A stretch of 53,634 bases of DNA. Origin: Pseudoxanthomonas mexicana (GTDB lineage Bacteria; Pseudomonadota; Gammaproteobacteria; Xanthomonadales; Xanthomonadaceae). The notes below the pieces were generated by a model. The model did no database searches, was not told the origin of the DNA, and saw only the letters and a program-made list of their open reading frames with translations. Below, in pieces: positions 38,107-46,707 of this stretch. The stretch spans positions 1 through 53,634 of the forward strand of contig NZ_PDWV01000025.1 in the NCBI RefSeq assembly GCF_010093385.1, given 5' to 3'. The number at the start of each line of letters is the position of its first letter. Position 1 is the stretch's first letter. A program made the translations under genes and the position numbers.

Positions 38107-39301
38107 GGTCCACCCATACCAGGTGGTGATCGCTGCCATCGGCGATGGCGGCGTCCGGATCGCTCTTCTTCGGCCAGAACACGCCGCTGCCCACGGACGT
38201 CAGGCCCGTGGATGGCAGCACGTAGTCCAGCCGCAGGGCGCCGTTGCGGCGGCCGAAATCGCCGGTGACGTGCGCGGGCGCGCCACGGCGCTGCATGCCC
38301 TTGGCGGCATACGCAAGCGCGGTTTCCTCGCCGCCCTCGCTGCGTGGGGTCGCCATGCGCAGCACGCGCGGATGCTCGAGCAGTTCGACGATGGCCGCGT
38401 GCTGGCCGTCGCCATCGGCGGGATCGTTGTTGAGGTCGCCGGCGATGACGAAGCGCGCATCGGCGGGCAGGCCCCCGCAGCGGCCCTGATCGTCGCACAA
38501 CCAGGGCGCGTCACCGGGCGTCAGGTATTCGCGCCACAGCCGGATCTCGTCCGCATTGCGCAGTCCGTTGCGGTTCTCCGGGCCATCGAACACCGGCGGC
38601 GTGGGATGGGACACCAGGAAATGCACCGTGCCGCCGGGTGTGCGCACCGGCACGTCCCAGTGCGACTTGGACGACAGCCGCAACTGCGTCCAGACGTGGT
38701 CGGTGTAGAACGGCTGTCGGGTGGTGGGGTCGATCGGATTGGTGGCGCCGGGCAGCGCACTCCAGCGCAACAACTGGAAGGTGCGCACGCTGGCTTCGTC
38801 TATCGGAAAGCGCGACAGCACCAGCATGCCGTACTGGCCCGGGTGCAGGCCGTAGCCCCAGGCGTCGTTGCCGCGCTCGCGGCCCTGGGCGCCGACGCTG
38901 CCGTTGCGGTCCAGGTCCAGCCCGCTGGGCACGCCGGTGTTCACCGGCGCGAGATAGCGGTACGGGTAACGCAGCGGTTCGCCGCCACCGGGTTGGGCGA
39001 CACCCAAGTAGCGCTGCTGGAACAGGTCCGCGGCGCGGTGTGCATCGTCGTAGTCGAATTCGTTCAGCAGCACCAGGTCGGGGCGGACCTTCTGCAGCAC
39101 GGCCGCGATCTTGTGCGCATGCGCATCGTCGCCTTCCAACTGGCGGATCAGGCCGCCGGCCTCGTCGGAGAACAGTGAGGTGTTGTAAGTGGCGACGCGC
39201 ATCGGGGTCTCGTGCGGCGGGGTATCTTCGCGCTGCGGGGCGGCGCCGCTGCAGGCGGCCAGGGCGAGGATCATCGGAAACAGGGCGGCAGGCATTCGCA
39301 T
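38096..39301 (-). CDS. Endonuclease/exonuclease/phosphatase-family lipoprotein
   Basis: The protein has 401 residues. A lipoprotein signal (MRMPAALFPMILALAACSG) directs it to the envelope. The EEP fold is seen as RVATYNTSLF, LLNEFDYDD (metal Glu), FVIAGDLNNDPADG (catalytic Asp/Asn) and GSDHHLVWVDL (final His). Bacterial exported members act as nucleases or phosphodiesterases. There is no sphingomyelinase-specific tail. The start at 39301 gives the signal; an ATG at 39295 is also possible. The C-terminus overlaps the convergent gene by 11 bp. Confidence 0.87.
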   Translation of the reverse strand: MRMPAALFPMILALAACSGAAPQREDTPPHETPMRVATYNTSLFSDEAGGLIRQLEGDDAHAHKIAAVLQKVRPDLVLLNEFDYDDAHRAADLFQQRYLGVAQPGGGEPLRYPYRYLAPVNTGVPSGLDLDRNGSVGAQGRERGNDAWGYGLHPGQYGMLVLSRFPIDEASVRTFQLLRWSALPGATNPIDPTTRQPFYTDHVWTQLRLSSKSHWDVPVRTPGGTVHFLVSHPTPPVFDGPENRNGLRNADEIRLWREYLTPGDAPWLCDDQGRCGGLPADARFVIAGDLNNDPADGDGQHAAIVELLEHPRVLRMATPRSEGGEETALAYAAKGMQRRGAPAHVTGDFGRRNGALRLDYVLPSTGLTSVGSGVFWPKKSDPDAAIADGSDHHLVWVDLTL

Positions 39302-39347
39302 GCCGCCATGATGCCATGCACGGATGACATCCCCGCGTTGGCGCCAC

Positions 39348-40073
39348 CTACCCGGCGCGGCGCCACTGGCGACCGTCGAAGTGCTCAAGCGGCCGGAAGC
39401 GCCGCTTGTAGTCCATCTTGCGATGACCGTCGATCCAGTAGCCGAGGTAGAGATGCGAATAGCCGTCGCGCTTTGCCCACTCGATCTGGCGCAGGATGGC
39501 CAGCGTGCCCAGGCTGCGCGCTTCCTGCGCGGGATCGTAGAAGGTATAGACGGCCGACAGCGCACCGGGAATCACGTCGGTCACCGCCACCGCCAGCAGT
39601 TCGCCCGCCTCGCGCAGTTCCACGAAGCGGCCACGCGACCAGCTGCCCACCAGGAACTGGTCGAACTCGACGGCGCCATGCTCGTCCATGCCACCCAGCG
39701 GATGCCGGGCGGCCAGGTAGCGCTGGTACAACGCCAGGTGCTCGTCGCTCCGCAGCGCGGCGACGATGCGCGTTTCGACGCCGGCATTGCGCGCGGCGCA
39801 GCGCCGCTGGCTGCGGTCGGGCGCGAAATCCGCCACCGGAATGCGTACCGCCACGCAGGCGCGGCATTGCCGGCAGTGCGGGCGGTAGACGATGTCACCC
39901 GAGCGGCGGAAACCCCACGACAGCGCGTCGGGGTACAGCTGCGGAAGGCGGGGATCGCGCGGATCCAGCACCAGGTCGCGCGCCACCCGGTCCGGCCAGT
40001 CGCCGCACGGGTGTTCGCCGGTGTGGAACAGGCGCAGGTCGTCGATCGGTTGGGTGTTCTCGCCCATGGTCAT
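39348..40073 (-). CDS. bpt: Aspartate/glutamate leucyltransferase (bacterial ATE1 homologue)
   Basis: The protein has 241 residues. It moves leucine from tRNA to N-terminal Asp or Glu, creating an N-degron for ClpS/ClpAP. Family marks are the Cys pairs in [18 protein letters not shown], then [13 protein letters not shown] and the closing [22 protein letters not shown]. The ATG at 40073 overlaps the stop of the upstream PAP2-like gene (ATGA); an ATG two codons later is the alternative. Confidence 0.95.
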   Translation of the reverse strand: MTMGENTQPIDDLRLFHTGEHPCGDWPDRVARDLVLDPRDPRLPQLYPDALSWGFRRSGDIVYRPHCRQCRACVAVRIPVADFAPDRSQRRCAARNAGVETRIVAALRSDEHLALYQRYLAARHPLGGMDEHGAVEFDQFLVGSWSRGRFVELREAGELLAVAVTDVIPGALSAVYTFYDPAQEARSLGTLAILRQIEWAKRDGYSHLYLGYWIDGHRKMDYKRRFRPLEHFDGRQWRRAG

Positions 40074-40654
40074 GGCATCCAGCGCGCGGCGAGCGGCCAG
40101 AATGCGGCGCCCGCCAGCGTTCCCGCGATCGCACCGGCCACGAGGTCGCGCGGCTCGTGCCGGCGCAGCGCCAGGCGCGACCACGCGACCGCGACGGCGA
40201 CCAGCAGCGCTGCCAGCGTCCAGATGGTACCGAGTTCGCGCAGCAGCCAGGCGGCGAACACCGCAAACGCCATGTGCAGCGACAGCTTGCACCAGCGTGC
40301 CCTGGCCATCGCGGCCAGGATCATCGCCGCCGACATCGCCATGCCCAGCGCGACCACCGGCTGCGTGCCGTGCCATGCCACCAGCGCCGCCCCGGCGGCC
40401 AGCGCCACGAACAGGAAGCGGTTCAGATGCCCCCGTTCGTGGCGCGCGCTGGCATCCACGTGCGCCCAGCGGCCGCGCCGCACCTGCCACGCCGAATAGC
40501 CCATGACGAGGGCGGCGAACGCGCCGAATCCCGCTGCCGACCAGACCGCGGTGACGCGCTCGCCACGTGCCAGCGCGAGCGTCACCACGGCCAGCGGCAG
40601 CACCAGCATCGGGTGGCCGAAGATCGACAGCGCGCGGGCGAGGGCGTGGGGCAT
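40070..40654 (-). CDS. PAP2-superfamily-like membrane phosphatase
   Basis: The protein has 194 residues and about five helices. Weak matches to the PAP2 signature are LSLHMAF and [21 protein letters not shown], the latter fitting the SRxxxxxHxxxD third motif. The first motif is poorly conserved ([15 protein letters not shown]), so activity is uncertain. It overlaps the bpt start by 4 bp. Its ATG follows TATGCT by 6 nt, a leaderless candidate. Confidence 0.8.
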   Translation of the reverse strand: MPHALARALSIFGHPMLVLPLAVVTLALARGERVTAVWSAAGFGAFAALVMGYSAWQVRRGRWAHVDASARHERGHLNRFLFVALAAGAALVAWHGTQPVVALGMAMSAAMILAAMARARWCKLSLHMAFAVFAAWLLRELGTIWTLAALLVAVAVAWSRLALRRHEPRDLVAGAIAGTLAGAAFWPLAARWMP

Positions 40655-40660
40655 GCCCGC

Positions 40661-40666
40661 AGCATA
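40661..40666 (-). promoter_or_regulatory. -10 box TATGCT, 6 nt before the PAP2-like ATG
   Basis: On the minus strand the sequence is TATGCTGCGGGCATG. The spacing and the GCGGGC spacer match the M15 peptidase gene. No Shine-Dalgarno precedes the ATG. Confidence 0.45.
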
Positions 40667-40795
40667 CTGCGGCGCTCCCGTCGCGTGGGTCGCGACCGTT
40701 CGCCGGCTGAACGCGCCCGTCAGCGCGTCAACCCGGCGCGCAGGCAGGCGTTCTCCCTGCCAGTGGCGCATTTGGCGCCGCGTCTTCAGGAGAAC

Positions 40796-41521
40796 ATGAT
40801 GAATCGCAAGACCCTGCTTTTCGTGGCCGTGCTGGCCGCCCTCGGCGCCGGTTCCGCACTGGCCGCCACCCAGGCAGGCGGCGCGCACAAACCCGCGCGC
40901 GCGAGCCTGGACGCGAACAACGATGGCGTTATCGACAAGGCCGAAGCCGCCGCGCATCCGCGCCTGGCCGAACGCTTTGCAGACCTGGACAAAAATGGCG
41001 ACGGCAAGCTCAGCGCCGAGGAACGCCCGCAACGCAAGGGCATGCGCGGTCCCGGCCGCCATGGCGGTGGCGAGCGTGGCGGAATCGCCTTCAGGAAGCT
41101 GGACGCGGATGGCGACGGCAAGGTCAGCCGTGCCGAGGCGGCAGCCGATCCGTCGTTCGCCCAACGCTTCGACACGCTGGATGCCAACAAGGATGGCGCG
41201 ATCGATCGCGTCGACCGCGAACTGCGCGGCAAGCAGCATCGGGACGCGTGGTTTGCCAAGGCCGATGCCGACAAGGACGGCAAGCTGACCCGAGCCGAGA
41301 TCGACCAGGCCCACGCTGCGCGCCGTGCCGAGGCCGGTCAGCGCAGGCAGGCCCGCATGGACGCGCGTTTCGCGGCGGCGGATGCGAACAAGGATGGTCG
41401 CCTGTCGCGCGATGAGGCGAAGGACAGCCGCCTGGCCTCGCGCTTCGACGCGCTCGACGCCAACAAGGACGGTTCCCTGTCCAGGGATGAGCTGGCGGCA
41501 GGCAAGCCTGCCCGCCGCTGA
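40796..41521 (+). CDS. Secreted EF-hand calcium-binding protein with seven loops
   Basis: The protein has 241 residues. A signal peptide (MMNRKTLLFVAVLAALGAGSALA) is followed by seven EF-hand loops: DANNDGVIDKAE, DKNGDGKLSAEE, DADGDGKVSRAE, DANKDGAIDRVD, DADKDGKLTRAE, DANKDGRLSRDE and DANKDGSLSRDE. Most keep the Asp at 1, 3 and 5 and the Glu at 12; the fourth ends in Asp. A basic Gly-rich linker (RKGMRGPGRHGGGERGG) follows the second loop. It probably binds calcium in the periplasm or outside the cell. AGGAG precedes tandem ATGs at 40796 and 40799. The role is unknown. Confidence 0.9.
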   Translation: MMNRKTLLFVAVLAALGAGSALAATQAGGAHKPARASLDANNDGVIDKAEAAAHPRLAERFADLDKNGDGKLSAEERPQRKGMRGPGRHGGGERGGIAFRKLDADGDGKVSRAEAAADPSFAQRFDTLDANKDGAIDRVDRELRGKQHRDAWFAKADADKDGKLTRAEIDQAHAARRAEAGQRRQARMDARFAAADANKDGRLSRDEAKDSRLASRFDALDANKDGSLSRDELAAGKPARR

Positions 41522-41529
41522 GCGGAACG

Positions 41530-41557
41530 GCGTGCACCCGGCCATCCGGGTGCACGC
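41530..41557. terminator. Hairpin between the convergent EF-hand and ECF sigma genes
   Basis: GCGTGCACCCGG pairs perfectly with CCGGGTGCACGC around a CCAT loop. It fills the 47-bp gap between the two stop codons. It has no T-tract on either strand; it is probably a bidirectional stop. Confidence 0.55.
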
Positions 41558-41568
41558 GCCATCGGGCT

Positions 41569-42714
41569 TCAGAACGCGAGGCGGCCGGACATCACCAACC
41601 CGGCGATCACGCCCGCACTTGCGAGTCCGATCGCGATCACCAGCCCCCACACGCGCCAGAAGCGCTGGCGTTCGATCTGTCGCCGCGTGCCTTCCGGGTC
41701 GCGTTGAAGGTCACGGGCCTGACGCCGCCGCAGGATGCGCGGCAGCCAGATCGCACTGGCCCAGCAGATGCCGCCCATGTAGACCAGGGTCAGTCCCAGG
41801 GGAGGCACCCAGCCGCGCCCCTGCGTCAGTGCCATGCGGCCGACGAGGAAGCCGAGAATCAGCGGGGGGCAGACCGCGCCATAGAACCCCAGGCCCCGCC
41901 GCTCCCGAGCGTCCAGCGGATCCTTCAACGGCTTGCGGATGCCGAACCATACTGCGCCGATGCCGACCAGCGTGCCGAACGCGGCCGCGCCCACCGCGCC
42001 CCCCACCAGTTTGAGCAGGCCCTTGCCGGCCGCTGCGCCGCCGGCCCCCCGGACCACCGCCCCCGCCGACGGTGGCGCCGCAATGGCGATCATGCCCAGG
42101 ACGCCGCCGGCGAATGCCGCCGACGGCGCCGAAGCGCGCGCGAACTCGCCGAAGCGCGCCATCAGTTCTTCGCGCACGTACTGGCGCGCACGCGACAGCC
42201 GTTTGCGCACCGCGGCGTCGGTGATGCCGAGCAGCGAGGCGACCTGCTGCGAGCGCTGGCCTTCGCGGTAGTACAGCAACAGCACCTCGCGGCTGTCTTC
42301 CGGCAGGGCGGCGATGACCTCGCGCGCCGCGGCTTCCTGTTCCGTCTGCAGCAGCGCTTCTGCAGGCGTGGGCGCGGTATCGGCCGCCAGCGTGAGCGCG
42401 ATCTCGGCAGTCTCGCCGGTCATCGGTCGCCGGCGCTGCGCGCGCAGGTGGTCGCGGGCCAGGTTGCGGGTGATCTCCCGCAGCCACGGCAGGAAACTGT
42501 CGGGATTCTTCAGCGTCGCCAGCTGGCGCCAGCCTTTCAGGAAGGCCTCCTGGGCGATGTCTTCGCTGGCGTGCACATCGCGGGTGATCGCCAGGGCGAT
42601 GCCCGTGACGGCGTTCTGGCACAGCGCGACCACGCGGCCGTAGGCGGCCTGGTCGCCGCGCGCGGCGGCCGGCAGTGCATCACGCAGGGAAAGTTCGATC
42701 GTCAGGGTGTCCAT
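41569..42714 (-). CDS. ECF sigma factor fused to a C-terminal membrane domain (copy 2)
   Basis: The protein has 381 residues. Residues 1-185 are an ECF sigma factor: region 2 with ASEDIAQEAFLKGWRQLATL and PWLREITRNLARDHLRAQRRR, region 4 with LPEDSREVLLLYYREGQRSQQVASLLGITDAAVRKRLSRAR. After a short linker, four to six hydrophobic segments follow (SAAFAGGVLGMIAIA, AAAFGTLVGIGAVWFGI, GFYGAVCPPLILGFLVG, LGLTLVYMGGICWASAIWL, VWGLVIAIGLASAGVIAGL). It is paralogous to the gene just upstream, and no separate anti-sigma gene is adjacent. The membrane half may hold the sigma half inactive. GGAG lies 5 nt before the ATG. Confidence 0.9.
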   Translation of the reverse strand: MDTLTIELSLRDALPAAARGDQAAYGRVVALCQNAVTGIALAITRDVHASEDIAQEAFLKGWRQLATLKNPDSFLPWLREITRNLARDHLRAQRRRPMTGETAEIALTLAADTAPTPAEALLQTEQEAAAREVIAALPEDSREVLLLYYREGQRSQQVASLLGITDAAVRKRLSRARQYVREELMARFGEFARASAPSAAFAGGVLGMIAIAAPPSAGAVVRGAGGAAAGKGLLKLVGGAVGAAAFGTLVGIGAVWFGIRKPLKDPLDARERRGLGFYGAVCPPLILGFLVGRMALTQGRGWVPPLGLTLVYMGGICWASAIWLPRILRRRQARDLQRDPEGTRRQIERQRFWRVWGLVIAIGLASAGVIAGLVMSGRLAF

Positions 42715-42792
42715 CGGGTCTCCGCTCGTTCGGTTCGTGCAGGCACGACGACCGACGGCGCCGAGTGTGACCCGGGCGGCGCGATGCGGGAA

Positions 42793-44007
42793 CTAGAAGG
42801 TCAGGCGTCCGCTGCCCACCAGCGCGTACAGGATCGCCGCCAGGGCGAGTACGCTGGTCAGCGCCACCGCCTTGCGGCCGATGATGTACTCGTAGCCCCG
42901 CCGGCGCCGGGCGTTGGCGGGATGGGCCAGGATCGGGTCCATGATGCGGGGCAGGGTGACCAGGTACTGGTAGTTGATCACGCACATCCCCGCCACGGTG
43001 ACGGCGAGGATCGTCCGCCATCCCGGGGCCAGCAGGGTCGCCAGCATCAGGCCGACCATCCAGGCCGCGCCGGTGCTCGCGTTGAGCGCCATGAAGCGGC
43101 GCACCTGCAGGCGTTCCTGCGCGGTCTGGCAGAAGCGGGCCAGATACCACCAGGTGAAGGCGTACCCGATCAGGCCGCCGATCACGCCGCCCACCGCGCC
43201 GCCCAGAGCGGCGGGATGGTGGGTGACGTGTTCGAGGATGACGCCCAGCGAGCCGCCGGCCACCCCGCCGGTAACGCCGCCGGTGGTCAGGCCGCCCGTG
43301 CCCAGCTTGCCCAGCAGACCCGTGCCCAGCACCCCGGAGCCGATGACCGTCGCCGCGCTGGCCGCCGGCATCGCGCCGACCAGTCCACCCAGCACGATCA
43401 TCGTGAAGGCCGCGGTCGGTGCCGTGGAACGCGCGAATTCGCCGAAGCGCTGCAGGAGTTCCTCGCGCACGAGGGCGCGGGCGCGCGAGAGGCGCTTGCG
43501 CACGGCGGCGTCGCTGAGGCCCAGCAGTTCGGCGACCTGCTGCGAACTCTGACCTTCGCGATAGAACAGCAGCAGCGCTTCGCGGCTGTCTTCCGGCAGC
43601 GAGGAAATGATGTCGACCGCCACCGCTTCCTCTTCCGTCTGCAGCAGGCGTTCGGCGGGCGTCGGATCGGGATCGGCCGCCATGCCGATCGCGATCTCGG
43701 CCACTTCGCCCGACATCGGGCGGCCGTGCTGCGCGCGCAGCCAGTCGCGGGCCAGGTTGCGGGTGATCTGGCGCAGCCACGGCAGGAAGCTGGCGGTGTT
43801 CTTCAGCCGGTCCAGCTGCTGCCATGCCTTTAGGAAGGCTTCTTGTGCGATGTCCTCGCTGGCCTGCACATCGCGGGTGATCGCCAGCGCGATGGCGGTG
43901 ACGGTGTTCTGGCAGGCGTGGACGATGCGGCCGTAGGCCTCCTGGCTGCCGCGCGTGGCGGCGGGCAGTTCGGTCTGCAGCATCAGGTCCAGGGCGAGGG
44001 CGTTCAT
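42793..44007 (-). CDS. ECF sigma factor fused to a C-terminal membrane domain (copy 1)
   Basis: The protein has 404 residues. Residues 1-190 are an ECF sigma factor with ASEDIAQEAFLKAWQQLDRL, PWLRQITRNLARDWLRAQHGR and LPEDSREALLLFYREGQSSQQVAELLGLSDAAVRKRLSRAR, almost the same as its downstream neighbour. The rest is a Gly-rich membrane domain (TAAFTMIVLGGLVGAM, AALGGAVGGVIGGLIGYAFTWWYL, WMVGLMLATLLAP, ILAVTVAGMCVINYQYL, ALTSVLALAAILYALVGSGRLTF). The C-terminal ends of the two copies are alike (SGRLAF and SGRLTF). The spacing of 78 bp suggests an operon made by tandem duplication. No strong ribosome site is seen. Confidence 0.9.
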   Translation of the reverse strand: MNALALDLMLQTELPAATRGSQEAYGRIVHACQNTVTAIALAITRDVQASEDIAQEAFLKAWQQLDRLKNTASFLPWLRQITRNLARDWLRAQHGRPMSGEVAEIAIGMAADPDPTPAERLLQTEEEAVAVDIISSLPEDSREALLLFYREGQSSQQVAELLGLSDAAVRKRLSRARALVREELLQRFGEFARSTAPTAAFTMIVLGGLVGAMPAASAATVIGSGVLGTGLLGKLGTGGLTTGGVTGGVAGGSLGVILEHVTHHPAALGGAVGGVIGGLIGYAFTWWYLARFCQTAQERLQVRRFMALNASTGAAWMVGLMLATLLAPGWRTILAVTVAGMCVINYQYLVTLPRIMDPILAHPANARRRRGYEYIIGRKAVALTSVLALAAILYALVGSGRLTF

Positions 44008-44085
44008 GGCGTCAGGATCATCGGGTGGGCTGATGACCCTGACGGGTCGGGACGACGGATGTGACCGGATCTCACGGCCGGGCGG

Positions 44086-44583
44086 TCAGCCGCCGGTGGC
44101 GGGCTGGATGCGGATGCGGTCTTCTTCGGGTGCTTCGTCGGCCGGCGCCGGCTCCGGCTGCGTCGGTGCGGGGATCGGAGCGGCAGGAGGAGGCGCCGGG
44201 CGCCGCATCCACATGATGGCGGCGGCCAGCGCGATAAGCGCCAGCAGCACCAGGCGGATCCGCCAGGCCCAGGAGCGCTGCGGCGCGGCGGGTGTGTCCT
44301 GTGCGCTGCGGAAGGTCAACGTAGGGCCCTGACCCGGGCGCGTGGTCTCCAGCAGGCCGGCCTGCCGCAGCAGTTCGCGCGCGCGCGGCTGGTCTTCGGC
44401 GTGGCGCACCCACACGGCGGGCTGCAGCTGCGCCTTTACCGGCTCGGTATAGCTGAACTGTCCGCTGCGCTTGCTCTGGTAGGAGCGGCCGTTGCTGATA
44501 TGCACGGCAATGCCCGCATCGGTCAGCAGCTTGGCCACGCCCTCGACGGTTTCGATGCGCTGGCTGGAAAAGACTTGCCGCAT
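44086..44583 (-). CDS. DUF2007-like single-pass membrane protein (pathogenicity-like)
   Basis: The protein has 165 residues. The N-terminal MRQVFSSQRIETVEGVAKLL...AGIAVHISNGRSY and VRHAEDQPRARELLRQAGLL resemble the DUF2007 signal-transducer fold. Then comes one helix (IRLVLLALIALAAAIMWM) and a Pro/Ala/Glu tail. Similar xanthomonad proteins carry the loose name pathogenicity-like. It starts 10 bp after tesB and 78 bp before the first membrane-fused ECF gene, so it could be cotranscribed with either. Confidence 0.8.
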   Translation of the reverse strand: MRQVFSSQRIETVEGVAKLLTDAGIAVHISNGRSYQSKRSGQFSYTEPVKAQLQPAVWVRHAEDQPRARELLRQAGLLETTRPGQGPTLTFRSAQDTPAAPQRSWAWRIRLVLLALIALAAAIMWMRRPAPPPAAPIPAPTQPEPAPADEAPEEDRIRIQPATGG

Positions 44584-44593
44584 GCGGGGCGCC

Positions 44594-45508
44594 TCAGTCC
44601 TTCGCCGGCACGGCCGAGGCCGCTTCGGCGTCCGGCACCACGCGGATCAGGCCTTCCTGCGCCGAGCTGGCCACCAGGCGGCCCTGGCGGTCGAAGATCT
44701 GCCCGCGTGCCAGGCCGCGCGAACTGCTCGCGCTGGGGCTGTCGATCGAATACAGCAGCCAGTCGTCCGCACGGAACGGGCGGTGGAACCACAGCGCGTG
44801 GTCCAGCGAGGCCATCTGCACGTTGGGCTGGTAGTAGCTGATGCCGTGCGGGTACGTGGCGGTGCCCAGCAGCTGGAAATCGGAGGCATAGGCGAGCAGG
44901 GCGCGGTGCAGTTCCGGCGAATCGCCGACCGGCTCGCTGAGCCGGAACCAGACCTGCTGGAACGGCGGGCGCTTGGGCGGATTCAGTTCGTCGCGCGGAT
45001 AGACGTGGCGGAACTCGAAGGGGCCGCGCCGCGACAGCCAGCGCTGCACTTTCGGCGGCAGCGTGCCCATGACCTCGGCGGGCACCGCCGGCGCCGGGGC
45101 GATGTCCTCCGGCTGCGGCACTTCCGGCATCGACAGCTGGTGCTCGGCGCCATCCTCTTCGGCCTGGAAGGACGCCGCGCAGAAGAAGATCGCCCGGCCG
45201 TGCTGGATGGCGGTGACCCGGCGCACGGAGAAGCTGCCGCCATCGCGCGTGCGATCCACTTCGTAGACGATCGGCGCTTCGATGTTGCCGGCACGCAGGA
45301 AGTAGGCGTGCAGCGCATGCGCGCGGCGTTCCCCGTTGCTGCCGTCCACCGTCGCCTGTGCGGCCGACAGCGCCTGGCCCAGCACCTGGCCGCCGAACAC
45401 GTACTTGGTGCCGATGTCGCGGCTCTGGCCGCGGAACAGGTTGTCTTCCAGCCGTTCCAGCGACAGCAGTTCGATCAGCTCGGAGACGACGGGTTCGGGT
45501 GCGGGCAC
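44594..45508 (-). CDS. tesB: Acyl-CoA thioesterase II
   Basis: The protein has 304 residues, a double-hotdog thioesterase that hydrolyses acyl-CoA. Family marks are NLFRGQSRDIGTKYVFGGQVLGQAL, HALHAYFLRAGNIEAPIVYEVDRTRDG (both quoted in part here), YASDFQLLGTATYPHG with the catalytic Asp, and SLDHALWFHRPFRADDWLLY. The start is GTG at 45508; no in-frame ATG precedes the conserved N-terminus. A TATAAT box lies 30 bp upstream. Confidence 0.95.
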   Translation of the reverse strand: MPAPEPVVSELIELLSLERLEDNLFRGQSRDIGTKYVFGGQVLGQALSAAQATVDGSNGERRAHALHAYFLRAGNIEAPIVYEVDRTRDGGSFSVRRVTAIQHGRAIFFCAASFQAEEDGAEHQLSMPEVPQPEDIAPAPAVPAEVMGTLPPKVQRWLSRRGPFEFRHVYPRDELNPPKRPPFQQVWFRLSEPVGDSPELHRALLAYASDFQLLGTATYPHGISYYQPNVQMASLDHALWFHRPFRADDWLLYSIDSPSASSSRGLARGQIFDRQGRLVASSAQEGLIRVVPDAEAASAVPAKD

Positions 45509-45537
45509 GGCAGGGCCTGGGGTCTTGGCGGACGGCG

Positions 45538-45543
45538 ATTATA
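45538..45543 (-). promoter_or_regulatory. -10 box TATAAT for tesB
   Basis: A perfect TATAAT on the minus strand, 29 bp before the GTG start, with a predicted transcription start near 45531. The leader has no strong Shine-Dalgarno. No clear -35 is seen. Confidence 0.6.
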
Positions 45544-45565
45544 CCGGCCGCCCGTGCGTGGCCCG

Positions 45566-46138
45566 TCAGGGCACCAGCCTTTCCAGCGGCGTCGCACGCA
45601 GCACGGCATCCCACGGGAACAGCGGGCCCGGGTCCATCTTGCGCGGCACGGTGACGGTGGGATCGTCGCTGGCGGGCTCGCGCGCAGTGTCCAGGTCCTC
45701 GTGGCCGGCGATGTAGCGCAGCGAGGGGAGTTCGCGCCGCAGTTCCGCCAGCAGCCGGGTCAGCGACGCGATCTGCGCCCCGGTGTAGGGCTCTTCCATC
45801 TTCTGGCTGCCACGCGCGAGCCAGTCGGGATACCGGCCGGTGTTCACCAGTTCGATCCCCACCGAACGCGGGTTGTAGCCACGCACGTGGTGGGCGATGC
45901 GGTCCGGCCGCACGTAGACATACACGCTGCCGTCCCGGTCGATGTAGTAGTGGCCACTGTTGCCGGTGCCCGACGCATGCAGGATGCGTTCGCCATAGTG
46001 GCGCGCCATCGCCAGGTCGGGCAGTTCGGTGCAGTGGATCACCACCAGGTCGATCTGCCCCAGGGGCCGCGCATCAAGCCTGTCCTCGTAGGGCAGCGGG
46101 TCGACGGTGGGGGCGCAAGGGGATGGCTCGGTGCTCAT
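45566..46138 (-). CDS. N-acetylmuramoyl-L-alanine amidase (Amidase_2)
   Basis: The protein has 190 residues. The zinc ligands of AmpD-type amidases are present: His35 in LVVIHCTE, His in YIAGHEDLD and Asp in RKMDPGPLFPW. GHYYIDRDGSVYVYVRPDRIAHHVRG and SVGIELVNTGRYPDW are typical. It has no signal peptide, so it is probably a cytosolic AmpD-like recycling enzyme, though leaderless export cannot be excluded. The ATG is preceded at 6 nt by TAGCAT, a leaderless candidate. It is divergent from the MOSC gene. Confidence 0.9.
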   Translation of the reverse strand: MSTEPSPCAPTVDPLPYEDRLDARPLGQIDLVVIHCTELPDLAMARHYGERILHASGTGNSGHYYIDRDGSVYVYVRPDRIAHHVRGYNPRSVGIELVNTGRYPDWLARGSQKMEEPYTGAQIASLTRLLAELRRELPSLRYIAGHEDLDTAREPASDDPTVTVPRKMDPGPLFPWDAVLRATPLERLVP

Positions 46139-46144
46139 GCGCCG

Positions 46145-46150
46145 ATGCTA
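46145..46150 (-). promoter_or_regulatory. -10 box TAGCAT, 6 nt before the amidase ATG
   Basis: On the minus strand the sequence is TAGCATCGGCGCATG. There is no room for a leader, and no Shine-Dalgarno is seen. Confidence 0.45.
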
Positions 46151-46180
46151 GCAGGCGGGGCGGGCCGCAGCCCGCTCCGG

Positions 46181-46186
46181 TAAACT
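46181..46186 (+). promoter_or_regulatory. Candidate -10 box TAAACT for the MOSC gene
   Basis: TAAACT lies 29 bp before the MOSC ATG in the 77-bp divergent gap with the amidase. The leader has no clear Shine-Dalgarno. Confidence 0.45.
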
Positions 46187-46215
46187 GGCGGCCTTCCTCG
46201 GCTGTCCGGTTCCCC

Positions 46216-46707
46216 ATGCCGCCCAATCCCGACTCCCCGCTGGCCAGGCTGATGGCCACCCTGCCGCGTGCCGGCAAGGTGGAATGGATCGGCCTGCGAC
46301 CGGCCCGCGACGAGGCCATGATCGCCACCGGGACCGTCGAGGCCATCGCCGGCGCCGGCCTGGTAGGCGACCGCTACAAGGGCGGCAGCGGCAAGCGCGG
46401 CATCACCCTGATCCAGGCCGAGCATCTGCCGGCCATCGCCGCGCTCGCGCAGCGTCCCGATCTGACGCCCGCGCTGCTGCGCCGGAACGTGGTGGTCTCC
46501 GGCATTCCGCTGATCGCACTGAAGCAGCGACGCTTCCGTATCGGCACGGCGGTTTTCGAGGGCACGGAAGAGTGCGACCCCTGCTCACGCATGGAAGACG
46601 CGCTGGGTCCGGGCGGCTACAACGCCATGCGCGGTCACGGCGGCCTGTGCGCCAGGATCGTCGAAGGCGGCACGTTCGGTCTGGGCGATGCGCTGGAGGC
46701 GCTGTGA
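46216..46707 (+). CDS. MOSC domain protein
   Basis: The protein has 163 residues. GDRYKGGSGKRGITLIQAEHL, RRNVVVSGIPLIALKQRRFRIG and the Cys in EECDPCSRME match the MOSC fold of molybdenum cofactor sulfurase relatives, which handle sulfur or molybdopterin. The RMEDALGPGGYNAMRGHGG stretch is typical of short bacterial YiiM-like MOSC proteins. It overlaps the next gene by one base (TGATG). Confidence 0.9.
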   Translation: MPPNPDSPLARLMATLPRAGKVEWIGLRPARDEAMIATGTVEAIAGAGLVGDRYKGGSGKRGITLIQAEHLPAIAALAQRPDLTPALLRRNVVVSGIPLIALKQRRFRIGTAVFEGTEECDPCSRMEDALGPGGYNAMRGHGGLCARIVEGGTFGLGDALEAL

